DNA of 28,507 nt, taken from contig JAKLZD010000051.1 in the NCBI GenBank assembly GCA_024256245.1, positions 1 to 28,507 of the forward strand. Reading direction: 5' to 3'. Under the pieces are notes generated by a model. That model saw only the letters and a list, made by a program, of their open reading frames with translations. It ran no database searches and was not told the origin of the DNA. Positions within the stretch are counted from its first letter, which is position 1; each line of letters opens with the position of its first letter. Below are positions 7,032-15,114 of the stretch, piece after piece. Origin of the DNA: Candidatus Methylarchaceae archaeon HK01M (GTDB taxonomy: Archaea; Thermoproteota; Nitrososphaeria; Nitrososphaerales; JACAEJ01). The translations under genes and the position numbers were made by a program.

Positions 7032-8581
7032 ATATGACTCAGTCTTGGATAGTTTTACAACCCATCATTATACTCCTCGCAGGCGCTCTCATAGTCCCAA
7101 CAATAGAATTCTTGGGCAAGGCTGTAAAATTTGAAAAGTTAAGAGGTATGATCGCTGTCATCATTTTCGGATTATCGCTGTATAGTGCATTAACCGTTTA
7201 TGGAGAAGTTCAGAGACAAGGACCTCTGACCTACTTTTTGACCCCCTATGGACCTCCAATCGGCGTTGACTTTTTCGTAGATCAGTTTAGCATCTTTTTG
7301 GCATTACTATTCTGCCTTTTAGGTCTATTGATCTCGATATACTCGATTAAATACATGGAGGATGATACGGGTCTAGATAAGTACTACTCCTTACTCATGA
7401 CCCTCGTTGCGGGTTTGGTTGGGATTTCATTCGCAGGGGATTTATTCAATCTATTCATTTTCTGGGAAGTAATGAGCCTATCTTCCTATGCATTAGTCGC
7501 ATTCAAGAAGTACCGCTGGGAAGCGATAGAAGCGAGCTTTAAGTACCTAATTATGAGTACCATCGGATCTCTGACCGCCCTTTACGCTATATCGGTCCTT
7601 TATGGTATGGCTGGAACTTTGAACATCTCCCAACTTGCATCCATTATCCCAACATTGAAGACTTATCCACCTCAACTGCCATACTTCATCATCGCCACAA
7701 TAATTGTGGGTTTCGGTGTAACCGCCTCTATAGTACCCTTTCACTTCTGGCTTCCCGATGCCCACCCAGCAGCCCCGAGCGGGATAAGCGCTATGTTATC
7801 AGGAGTTGTTATCAAAGCCGGAATTTATGCCATAGCGAGAATCCTATTCTCTATCTTTATTCCGACTGCTTTTAACTTCGGGACTACCTTGATACTATTT
7901 GGCATTATAACGATCAGTGTGGCCAACTTTATGGCCCTTCTTCAAAGAGATATAAAGCGCCTTCTCGCCTACTCCAGTATAGTCAACATAGGCTACATAA
8001 TCTTCGGCTTCGGTGTAGGTGCATATGCTTTAAATTTCTATGGAATTGGTGGGTATAGCATAGCTGCTCTGGCCATCATGGGTGCCATCTTTCATGTCTT
8101 TAATCATGCTGTAGGCAAAGGGCTCTTATTCCTTGGCGCTGGCTCCTTTATACATGAAGTTGGGACTAGAGACTTGACAGAGTTGGAAGGTGTTGGGAAG
8201 AAGATGCCTTGGACAGGAACATCTTTCTCAATAGGGCTCTTGACTTTGGCCGGTGTTCCACCCTTGAGCGGGTTCTGGAGTAAGCTATTCATAATACTTG
8301 CAGGCTATGCAGTGCTGGGCAACTCCTTTATGATAATCGCCACAAGCATCGTTGTCCTCAACAGTATCTTCGCTGCAGCGTATTACTTGTGGGTGATGCA
8401 ACGCGTGATGCTCAGAGACCCAAAGCCAAAGGCTAAAGGAGTTCATGAAGCACCTCTCCTGATGGTTATACCTATAGTAATATTGGGCTTGATAACCGTT
8501 ATAGTTGGATGCTGGCCATTCGAAATCATCAATTTTGCGGATGTGGCTGCAAGATCTCTATTAGGATTATTAATGGGTTGA
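7025..8581 (+). CDS. nuoN: Antiporter-like Complex I subunit, NuoN/MrpD type
   Basis: This 518-residue, roughly 14-helix proton-conducting subunit has GDLFNLFIFWEVMSLSSYALVAF (Glu148, TM5 position), EASFKYLIMSTIGS, and VPFHFWLPDAHPAAPSGISAMLSG followed by VVIKAGIYAI (Lys264, TM8 position). These features resemble NuoN and the MrpD/HyfB branch more than NuoM. The Lys that normally precedes the PFH.WLPDAH motif on TM7 is Thr233 here (GVTASIVPFH). The C-terminal part has PPLSGFWSKLF (TM12 region). Start may be GTG at 7025, overlapping the nuoK stop, or ATG at 7034. In some archaeal genomes this position, directly after nuoK, is labelled nuoM, so the letter is uncertain while the family is not. 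Confidence 0.88.
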   Translation: MVNMTQSWIVLQPIIILLAGALIVPTIEFLGKAVKFEKLRGMIAVIIFGLSLYSALTVYGEVQRQGPLTYFLTPYGPPIGVDFFVDQFSIFLALLFCLLGLLISIYSIKYMEDDTGLDKYYSLLMTLVAGLVGISFAGDLFNLFIFWEVMSLSSYALVAFKKYRWEAIEASFKYLIMSTIGSLTALYAISVLYGMAGTLNISQLASIIPTLKTYPPQLPYFIIATIIVGFGVTASIVPFHFWLPDAHPAAPSGISAMLSGVVIKAGIYAIARILFSIFIPTAFNFGTTLILFGIITISVANFMALLQRDIKRLLAYSSIVNIGYIIFGFGVGAYALNFYGIGGYSIAALAIMGAIFHVFNHAVGKGLLFLGAGSFIHEVGTRDLTELEGVGKKMPWTGTSFSIGLLTLAGVPPLSGFWSKLFIILAGYAVLGNSFMIIATSIVVLNSIFAAAYYLWVMQRVMLRDPKPKAKGVHEAPLLMVIPIVILGLITVIVGCWPFEIINFADVAARSLLGLLMG

Positions 8582-8587
8582 TAAAGC

Positions 8588-10690
8588 ATGGAGCCTATAA
8601 CACCGATAATAGGAATAGAAACACTCCCAGCTTGGTTGTGCTGGCTCTTCCCATTGGTTGGCGCCCTTTTCAGCCCCATATTGGCAAAAATACATCCTAA
8701 GGTGAGAGACTATGGCGCTGTCTTCTTCTCTTTTCTCTCTTTCCTTATGGCTGCTATGCTCATCCCGCTTCTCTTTAATATTGAGTTGTTGCCCAAGTGG
8801 GAAATCCTACCTTGGATAGACTTGGAAGGTCTTCCAGTACTGTCGAAGATCGAGATGGGCGTTCTTATCGACCCCCTCAGTATAATTATGGCCAATGTCA
8901 TCGCATTTATCAGCCTCCTGATAATGATCTATTCATTAGGTTACATGAAGGGAGACCCAAGCCTGACTCGGTACTGGTTCTTCATGAACTTCTTCATAGG
9001 TAGCATGATCTTACTCGTCATGTCAGAAAATCTGATTCTAACCCTCTTTGGATGGGAAGGAGTAGGTCTCTGTAGCTATGCTTTAATAGGCTTTTGGTAT
9101 AAGGACTCTAAGAAAGACTATATCGAGCGCTGGGTTGGAGAGCCACCAGAAGCATATCCTCCTTCACATTGTGGGATGAAGGCTTTTATAACAACGAGGA
9201 TTGGAGACCTGAGCCTTCTTTTAGGCGCCCTAATAATTGTCGCCTTCACTGGCACCTTGAGCTATATCGGGCTGCTTGAAGAGGTTCAGCACTTGCCTCA
9301 TGAATCCATGTGGATCTTGGTCCCAGCAGCGATCTTCTTTTTCGGTGGCCCTATAGGCAAGTCCGCTCAACTTCCATTAATGGAGTGGCTCCCAGATGCT
9401 ATGTCGGGCCCGACTACTGTCAGCGCACTTATACACGCCGCCACAATGGTCAATGCTGGAGTTTACCTTGTCGGTAGAATTTTCCCAATAATATATGTGG
9501 GTTCAACTGTATACCCTGAGATGATCTCCTTCTTCTATGTAATTGCCTGGATAGGCGTATTAACCGCCTTTGTTGCCGGAACACAAGCCATGGCCTCGAA
9601 TGAAATAAAAAAGGTTCTCGCCTATTCTACCGTCAGCCAGCTTGGTTATATGATGCTCGCACTTGGAGTTGCTGGCACAACTCTCGAATTCGCCCTAGGC
9701 TATACCGCTGGAGTCTTTCATCTTATGAGCCACGCTGTATTCAAGGCAGCCTTATTCCTCACGGCAGGTGCAGTCATTCATGCCGTTGAGTCAAGGTTCC
9801 TACATCATATGGGTGGGATAAGGAAGGAAATGCCGATAACATTTTGGTGCATGTCCTTGACCGCCTTCTCATTGATGGGTGTCCCTATATTGTTTAGCGG
9901 ATTTTGGAGCAAAGATATGATCTTAGAGTCTACTCTGTTGGCTGGTCAACCACTCATATTTATATTAGCAGCTGTAACTGTTGCTATAACATGCTTTTAC
10001 AGCGTCAGAATGATCGCTTTGACCTTCTTGGGTAAAAAGAGTGATCGCATTCATGAGATGGAAGATGGGGGTCACCATGTTCATGAGGCTCCAAAGGTCA
10101 TGTGGATCCCCTACGCTATTTTGGCCGCTGTAACACTGGCTTTTGGTATAGGTAGTATCTTCCCATACAATGGTATCGGTATCTGGCTGGAGCACACATT
10201 CGAGGGCTATCTGAGCAAGTTTATAGAAATAGAACATCACCTCTCCCCCGTATCTATATCAGCTACTGAGGCAGCATTACCACAAGAATTGGCAGTCTTG
10301 ATGACGATAGTATCATCTCTTACGATGCTACTTGTAGGTACATGGATAGCTTATAGGTTATACGTCAAGCGAACTGTAGACCCTGAAAAGCTGGTCGGTA
10401 GTAGATCAGCGCTAAAATCAATGTGGACTTTCCTGTTTAGGAGATGGTACATAAACGCCTTCTTCTATAAGGTCTTTATCTACCCAACTATCTCCATCAG
10501 TAGATGGGCTTTGAAGCATATAGAGGAAAGTGGGATAGACAAGTTCAACTACGTAGTGGCAGATGCTGTTAAAAGCTTCTGTAGCCGCTTCAGAAGGACT
10601 CACACTGGCGTCCTGAACTATAACGTCATCGGCATGATCCTTGGCTTTATTCTCCTCATTATTCTAATGTTTGTAGCTCTGGTGTGGTAA
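8588..10690 (+). CDS. nuoL: Complex I-like subunit L, antiporter-like with lateral helix
   Basis: The 700-residue protein is the largest membrane subunit. Diagnostic segments are LFGWEGVGLCSYALIGFW (Glu157), MKAFITTRIGD, GPIGKSAQLPLMEWLPDAM (Lys258 on TM7), SALIHAATMVNAGVYLVGR (His283 on TM8) and SGFWSKDMIL on TM12. All the charged residues expected for a proton channel are present. The long C-terminal extension (about 520-700) has a His-rich loop around residues 490-500 and the amphipathic stretch plus final helix expected of the lateral helix that clamps the membrane arm. ATG at 8588 follows the previous stop by 6 bp. The next gene begins one base after its stop. Confidence 0.96.
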   Translation: MEPITPIIGIETLPAWLCWLFPLVGALFSPILAKIHPKVRDYGAVFFSFLSFLMAAMLIPLLFNIELLPKWEILPWIDLEGLPVLSKIEMGVLIDPLSIIMANVIAFISLLIMIYSLGYMKGDPSLTRYWFFMNFFIGSMILLVMSENLILTLFGWEGVGLCSYALIGFWYKDSKKDYIERWVGEPPEAYPPSHCGMKAFITTRIGDLSLLLGALIIVAFTGTLSYIGLLEEVQHLPHESMWILVPAAIFFFGGPIGKSAQLPLMEWLPDAMSGPTTVSALIHAATMVNAGVYLVGRIFPIIYVGSTVYPEMISFFYVIAWIGVLTAFVAGTQAMASNEIKKVLAYSTVSQLGYMMLALGVAGTTLEFALGYTAGVFHLMSHAVFKAALFLTAGAVIHAVESRFLHHMGGIRKEMPITFWCMSLTAFSLMGVPILFSGFWSKDMILESTLLAGQPLIFILAAVTVAITCFYSVRMIALTFLGKKSDRIHEMEDGGHHVHEAPKVMWIPYAILAAVTLAFGIGSIFPYNGIGIWLEHTFEGYLSKFIEIEHHLSPVSISATEAALPQELAVLMTIVSSLTMLLVGTWIAYRLYVKRTVDPEKLVGSRSALKSMWTFLFRRWYINAFFYKVFIYPTISISRWALKHIEESGIDKFNYVVADAVKSFCSRFRRTHTGVLNYNVIGMILGFILLIILMFVALVW

Positions 10691-10691
10691 A

Positions 10692-12248
10692 ATGATCTTA
10701 GAAGATAACTCCTTCATATTGCTGCAGACGATACTTATACCAGCTGCCTTCTCTGTTGTTGCTTTAGTTGCTGGTAAGCGCCTTAAAGAGAAGACTGGCT
10801 GGGTATCCTTCATAGTCTTGCTATACTCCTCTATTCTATTAGGCTATGTCCAATTGAAGTTATTCCTAGAACCTTCATTTGAAGCCCTTGAGGCATCTTA
10901 TACATGGCTTCCTGATATAGGTGCCTTTAGCCTTGGTAACTTCACTTTAAGGGCAGACGGTCTCAGTACACCCGTCGCTTTGATCATAACTATACTTTGT
11001 ACAGTCATCTCAATATACTCTATCAAATATATGGAGCATGAGCACTCCCTCGAAAGATACTTTGCTCTCTACCTTATCTACGCAGCAGGCATGATCGGGA
11101 CAGTTCTTGTAACAAACCTAGCCGCCTTCTTCGTATTCTTTGAGCTCATGTTGATACCGTCTTGGGCATTGATAGGTGTATGGGGTACTGGACTAAAGGA
11201 GAGAGTAGCTTTCAAGTACTTCATGTTCACAGAGGCTGGTGCTCTCTCGCTACTCGCTGGTATAGTAGCCACTGGTTTCATAGCTAACACATTCAACATA
11301 TTTGAAATATCTCAAGGTATGGAGGGTATCGCCCTGGGTACTCAACTTGCTATTGTTGTAGCAATTTTACTGGGCTTATTCGTCAAGATGGCGATCTTCC
11401 CACTTCATACATGGCTTCCAGATGCCCATGCTGAAGCCCCGACACCCATAAGTGCACTTCTTTCCCCAGCCATGATAGGAATAGGCGGATATGCATTGAT
11501 AAGAATCGTCTACACAGGCTTTCCAGCAGTCATTACTGCACAGACACCACAATTCATGCTCATACTATCCTTTCTGGCTTTGATAACTATGGTATATGGT
11601 GGTTACATGGCTCTTGCACAAGACGATATAAAGAGGCTCCTTGCATACTCAAGCATAAGCCAGATGGGCTACATGCTGTTCGGCATAGCATCTGTCTCAA
11701 CTATAGGTGTCCTTGGTGCTGTCCTACTCTACGTGAGCCATGGTCTAGCTAAAGCTGTGCTCTTTATGGTTTCTGGGGTTTTGATACACGAGTTTAAAAC
11801 GAGAAGCATAAAAGAGCTCGGTGGTCTTGGTCCCAAGATGCCGTATACAGCAGTTGCCACGCTTATGGGTTTCCTTGGGTTGATGGGTTTTCCATTCATC
11901 ATAGGCTTCTGGGCTGAGTTATATATATTCACAGGCTCCATGTATACTGCTCTTCAAGGTTTTAGCTACCTTATCGAGCCGAATACAATTCGCATCCTAA
12001 TAACATCTTTAGCAATAATAGGCTCTATACTAACCGCCGGCTATGGCTTATGGACTGTGAGGCGAGTCTTTTATGGTCAACCTACTGAAAAAACGATGTA
12101 TGCAAAGGAGGGGTCGGCAATTATGCTTGCCCCTATAATAGTCCTTGCTGCTCTCGCTCTAATTCTCGGTATATATCCTGGTTTAGTCGCTACAGGTGCA
12201 TCAAAGTACATCTCAGAACTTCTAAGTAGCTTAATTCCAATATTGTAA
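10692..12248 (+). CDS. nuoM: Antiporter-like Complex I subunit M
   Basis: This 518-residue polytopic protein is NuoM-like: FFVFFELMLIPSWALIGVWG (Glu151, TM5), RVAFKYFMFTEAGAL, LFVKMAIFPLHTWLPDAHAEAPT (Lys232, TM7) and KRLLAYSSISQMGYM. The TM8 segment reads SPAMIGIGGYALIRI. NuoM normally has a Lys two residues before GGYG.LR, which is Gly263 here, so the TM7-TM8 relay seems to lack its second Lys. TM12 region has GFPFIIGFWAELYIF. The ATG is one base after the nuoL stop (TAA A ATG). This is the last gene of the plus-strand operon and converges on the polyprenyl synthase gene only 13 bp away. Confidence 0.94.
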   Translation: MILEDNSFILLQTILIPAAFSVVALVAGKRLKEKTGWVSFIVLLYSSILLGYVQLKLFLEPSFEALEASYTWLPDIGAFSLGNFTLRADGLSTPVALIITILCTVISIYSIKYMEHEHSLERYFALYLIYAAGMIGTVLVTNLAAFFVFFELMLIPSWALIGVWGTGLKERVAFKYFMFTEAGALSLLAGIVATGFIANTFNIFEISQGMEGIALGTQLAIVVAILLGLFVKMAIFPLHTWLPDAHAEAPTPISALLSPAMIGIGGYALIRIVYTGFPAVITAQTPQFMLILSFLALITMVYGGYMALAQDDIKRLLAYSSISQMGYMLFGIASVSTIGVLGAVLLYVSHGLAKAVLFMVSGVLIHEFKTRSIKELGGLGPKMPYTAVATLMGFLGLMGFPFIIGFWAELYIFTGSMYTALQGFSYLIEPNTIRILITSLAIIGSILTAGYGLWTVRRVFYGQPTEKTMYAKEGSAIMLAPIIVLAALALILGIYPGLVATGASKYISELLSSLIPIL

Positions 12249-12261
12249 TAGTTCACATGAT

Positions 12262-13110
12262 CTAAAATCGATACGAAATCATAAGATCAGCAAGATCGAG
12301 TAAGTGCTTCTTTGTCTTCGTATCGCTCAACAGATTTAACTTCTGTTTCGCTTTCATTGCGTAAAGCTCAGCCATCTTTTTTAGGTAAGATAATTTGTCC
12401 TGTCCTTTCTGCTCTATCTCCAAGGCATTTGATACCTTATCCCAATCGAGGGCATCGTCTTGTATCTGATAAGCTATTCCCAATGAATAACCATAGCTGG
12501 AAAGAGCCTCTATCTCATCCTCTGTTCCCCCACCTATGATCCCACCTATCTTCGCAGATGCCTCAAAAAGTGAAGCCGTCTTTTGGGAGATCAAGTTTAT
12601 GTATTCGTCCCAACTCAAGCGATATATTTTAGGGTCGATCTTCAATTCGCCGAATTCGCCATCACACATACGGAGTGCTACCAATGACAGTTCTTTTCCA
12701 ACTCTCTTATCTTTGTACCTCAGAGCTATATCAAGTATTATTCCAAAGACGAAGTCAGCAGTCAAGATGGATGCACCTAAGCCGTATCTAACATGGAAGG
12801 CTGGTCTTTCACGTCTTAAAAACTCTTGATCTAAAATATCATCATGAATTAGCGACTCTGTTTGTAAGAGCTCTATAGCAATCGCTGCCGATAAAGGCTC
12901 TACCTTACTTCTGCCTATTCCCTCCACTGAAAGTAGGAGAATAATGGGTCTTATCCTTTTGCCTCCCTCTAAAGCATATTGTAAAGGTTTATAGAAATGC
13001 GATCCCTTATAACGCTCTAATTCTAATTTTATCGCCTTCTCTATCTGGGAGCGATAATCTTCCATCTTCTCCTTAAGTGTACTAAATGTTAACGAACTTT
13101 CATCTTTCAC
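12262..13110 (-). CDS. Polyprenyl diphosphate synthase, trans-type, open chain-length pocket
   Basis: The 282-residue enzyme has both aspartate-rich motifs: IHDDILDQEFLRRERPAFH (Asp90, Asp91, Asp94) and QIQDDALDWDKV (Asp218, Asp219, Asp222). GGKRIRP at 49-55 is the IPP-binding signature. The residue five places before the first Asp, which sets product length, is Glu85, not the aromatic found in FPP synthases or the Phe seen in the second synthase of this window. That suggests a product longer than C20, such as a quinone or methanophenazine side chain, but this is inference. It sits tail-to-tail with nuoM. A TATA-like ATGTAAATATACTA lies on minus at 13147-13160, 37-50 nt before its ATG, so it probably has its own promoter. 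Confidence 0.9.
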   Translation of the reverse strand: MKDESSLTFSTLKEKMEDYRSQIEKAIKLELERYKGSHFYKPLQYALEGGKRIRPIILLLSVEGIGRSKVEPLSAAIAIELLQTESLIHDDILDQEFLRRERPAFHVRYGLGASILTADFVFGIILDIALRYKDKRVGKELSLVALRMCDGEFGELKIDPKIYRLSWDEYINLISQKTASLFEASAKIGGIIGGGTEDEIEALSSYGYSLGIAYQIQDDALDWDKVSNALEIEQKGQDKLSYLKKMAELYAMKAKQKLNLLSDTKTKKHLLDLADLMISYRF

Positions 13111-13146
13111 AGAAAGGCAACCCCATGGTGCGTAGGTTTGAGATTG

Positions 13147-13160
13147 TAGTATATTTACAT
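13147..13160 (-). promoter_or_regulatory. Probable TATA element for the polyprenyl synthase gene
   Basis: On minus, ATGTAAATATACTA precedes the ATG at 13110 by about 37 nt, which fits an archaeal TATA box with a short leader. Two direct copies of GTAATCT lie just upstream (13165-13171 and 13191-13197 on plus). The call is by eye from base composition and spacing only. Confidence 0.35.
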
Positions 13161-13204
13161 TTTTGTAATCTGAATGTAGTCCAAATTCATGTAATCTTCA
13201 AAGA

Positions 13205-14701
13205 TCACTCTATTTGAGTAACGACCATCATGAAGACAGGGCCTCTTAAATCTATTCTTTTATTCTTGCTTGTGATAAATCTTAACACATCTTCTCTCAC
13301 TTTAATATTAAGCTCCCCAGCAGTACTCGTCATAGCCCTTTTCATAACAAATCCTTTCTTACCTAACTTTACGGCTTCCTCTATATCATTAGCCACAACT
13401 GCAGCTAAAGAATCCATATACCTTATTCCAGTCGGTACTCCCTTCTCTCTCGCTGCCTTTATCAACTCTCTATTTGAGATGGCTTCATCTTTTCTAGGAA
13501 TCCCAAGGATATTGCCATCATAGGCTACGACCTCGTTAAAGGCGGCCCTCCCCAAGAGTCTTTTTCCTTTCTCATTCTGGACAAGCTTTACTGTTATCCT
13601 CTTCCCAAGCATCTTTCCTTCGTAAACATTATACTCGTAAGGGCTGAGCATATCCCCATATCTTTCACAGCCTTCTATTATAGCATATTGTATCCTCTTC
13701 CCCTCTTCTGTTCGAGGGACTTTATCTATAGTCACTGAAGAAGCGATCTCTTGATCAGAAAGTTCTAACTGAACGTAGAACTGAGGATAGACCAATTTAC
13801 GTACATCTGAAAAGCCGTAGATGGCCATGGCCAACCTCTCGGCTCCCAGACCTAAGTTCAATACTTGGTATGTTATCTTATACCTTTTAAGGACTTTATT
13901 GCTATAAATCCCAAAGTCTGCAACTTCGACCCAGTCCTTTCGACCCTTAACCCTCACAAAGACTTCAGTTTCGCTATCCTTCTCATAATAGCTAGCACTC
14001 CTTTTTTTCCTTACATACTTTACTGTCTCAATTCCAAAAGGCTTCAATAACCCCTTAACAACCTGTTTTACATACTCTGGATCTACCTGTCTATCCATAA
14101 CGATGCTTGAAGCTGAATGGTAACACCTGAGATGAGTCGCATCTAAAGCTTGCTCCCTGCGGAAGCAGAGGTCTACAGAAAATAGCTTGATTGGAAGCGC
14201 CTCTTTATCCTGAAACTCTTTTAAAGTTAAAAACCATCCCGATGTCATATGACTCCTAAGGGTCAGATTTGTAGCAATAGGTCTCTTACGTTTTACCTCG
14301 GGGAAGGTGCTCATAATTATCAAGGCTTTATCTTCATCTATCGATAGAGTCTCGGCAAGTTTGGTGATCAACTCATCACCATCGAACAGGCCTTTCTTGT
14401 AATTATGGAAGACTTTTTGTAATACGGTCTTCTTCTTTGGTTCAAGGGCAACCCCTTTCTTTTTGAGAAGGTTTAGCTTATCTTGGTCGATTCCTACATC
14501 GGGTCTAGGCAGCGTTGCGAGGTAGAAACATCTATCTAAAATGGTTGGAGCTTCGTTGTTCCATTGCTTATAGATGTCCTCTTCTTCTATGAAAATGGGA
14601 TTGTAGACCTCTCTGAAACCTAGGTCGACATAGGCGTGTCTAATCTTTTCGATAACGTCTGAGAGTAGATGTCTTCTAACTCCCTTCGATTCTATAGACA
14701 A
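13205..14701 (-). CDS. sepS: O-phosphoseryl-tRNA(Cys) synthetase (SepRS)
   Basis: This class II synthetase attaches phosphoserine to tRNA-Cys; SepCysS then converts it to Cys-tRNA. Markers are LDRCFYLATLPRPDVGI (about 55-71), the Sep-binding loop HMTSGWF (His151, Thr153), motif 2 SVDLCFRREQ (Arg181-Arg182-Glu183), YHSASS (Ser196, Ser198) and motif 3 LGLGAERLAM (about 284-292, Arg289). Residues from about 330 to 498 form the anticodon-binding part. The protein is 498 residues, against about 535 in methanogens, and lacks the N-terminal 30 or so residues before the GK.HP region. The start is TTG at 14699-14701, with GGGAAGGT just upstream and an in-frame TAG twelve nucleotides further up, so no longer N-terminus is possible. 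SepCysS is not in the window. A tRNA-Cys gene lies 413 bp upstream. Confidence 0.95.
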   Translation of the reverse strand: MSIESKGVRRHLLSDVIEKIRHAYVDLGFREVYNPIFIEEEDIYKQWNNEAPTILDRCFYLATLPRPDVGIDQDKLNLLKKKGVALEPKKKTVLQKVFHNYKKGLFDGDELITKLAETLSIDEDKALIIMSTFPEVKRKRPIATNLTLRSHMTSGWFLTLKEFQDKEALPIKLFSVDLCFRREQALDATHLRCYHSASSIVMDRQVDPEYVKQVVKGLLKPFGIETVKYVRKKRSASYYEKDSETEVFVRVKGRKDWVEVADFGIYSNKVLKRYKITYQVLNLGLGAERLAMAIYGFSDVRKLVYPQFYVQLELSDQEIASSVTIDKVPRTEEGKRIQYAIIEGCERYGDMLSPYEYNVYEGKMLGKRITVKLVQNEKGKRLLGRAAFNEVVAYDGNILGIPRKDEAISNRELIKAAREKGVPTGIRYMDSLAAVVANDIEEAVKLGKKGFVMKRAMTSTAGELNIKVREDVLRFITSKNKRIDLRGPVFMMVVTQIE

Positions 14702-15114
14702 TACCTTCCCTTCCTAAACGATCGACTTATCCACCTAAGAAGATAGTTTTTTACGCACTTAAATCTCATCTCTTAGCGATCTTATCTTTGTTAAAGGATC
14801 GTTTATTTATATCTAAATGTTTTTCTTGAGCATGAAAGGTATCGGAATATAACCAGTAAACATAAGTTATCTAATTAATTATATATAGATGGAGTGCTTT
14901 TTAATAATCCATATTTTTCTTTCATTTTCTTAGCTTGCTCTGAGTTGTGTTAATGTCATTGTCCATTCGCCGAGAGCCTTCCTTCTCTTGTCAATCATCC
15001 CTTCAGGTAAGTTTTAAACTTCCCTTGCGAATTTGATTGTATTTGGGTTCTATACATAAAGTTTATAGCGATGTTATCTCACGCCGAAATCTATTAGCTA
15101 ATTTTTTCATTAAA
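14702..15114. other. Intergenic region between sepS and tRNA-Cys
   Basis: This AT-rich 413-bp gap separates two divergent genes. I see a TATA-like stretch for sepS (minus, about 14804-14812), another AT-rich tract with TTATATATAGAT near 14878-14889, and TTTATAG at 15062-15068, about 50 bp before the tRNA. The less AT-rich stretch from about 14935 to 15035 holds no ORF with a credible ribosome site. It has no complete C/D-box guide RNA pattern that I can support. A small RNA there is not excluded. Confidence 0.5.
14804..14812 (-). promoter_or_regulatory. Probable TATA box of sepS
   Basis: Minus strand reads ATATAAATA within an AT-rich run, about 103 nt before the TTG start. A transcription start roughly 25 nt downstream would give a leader near 80 nt. 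There is no experimental support; the call is by sequence and position. Confidence 0.35.

Noticed and set aside
9965..10240. 91-codon minus-strand frame inside nuoL
   Set aside because: Antisense to the conserved NuoL frame, no ribosome site, composition typical of a shadow.
14935..15035. Possible small guide RNA between sepS and tRNA-Cys
   Set aside because: GATGATTGA and CTGA-like strings occur, but box order, strand and spacing do not make a C/D RNA.
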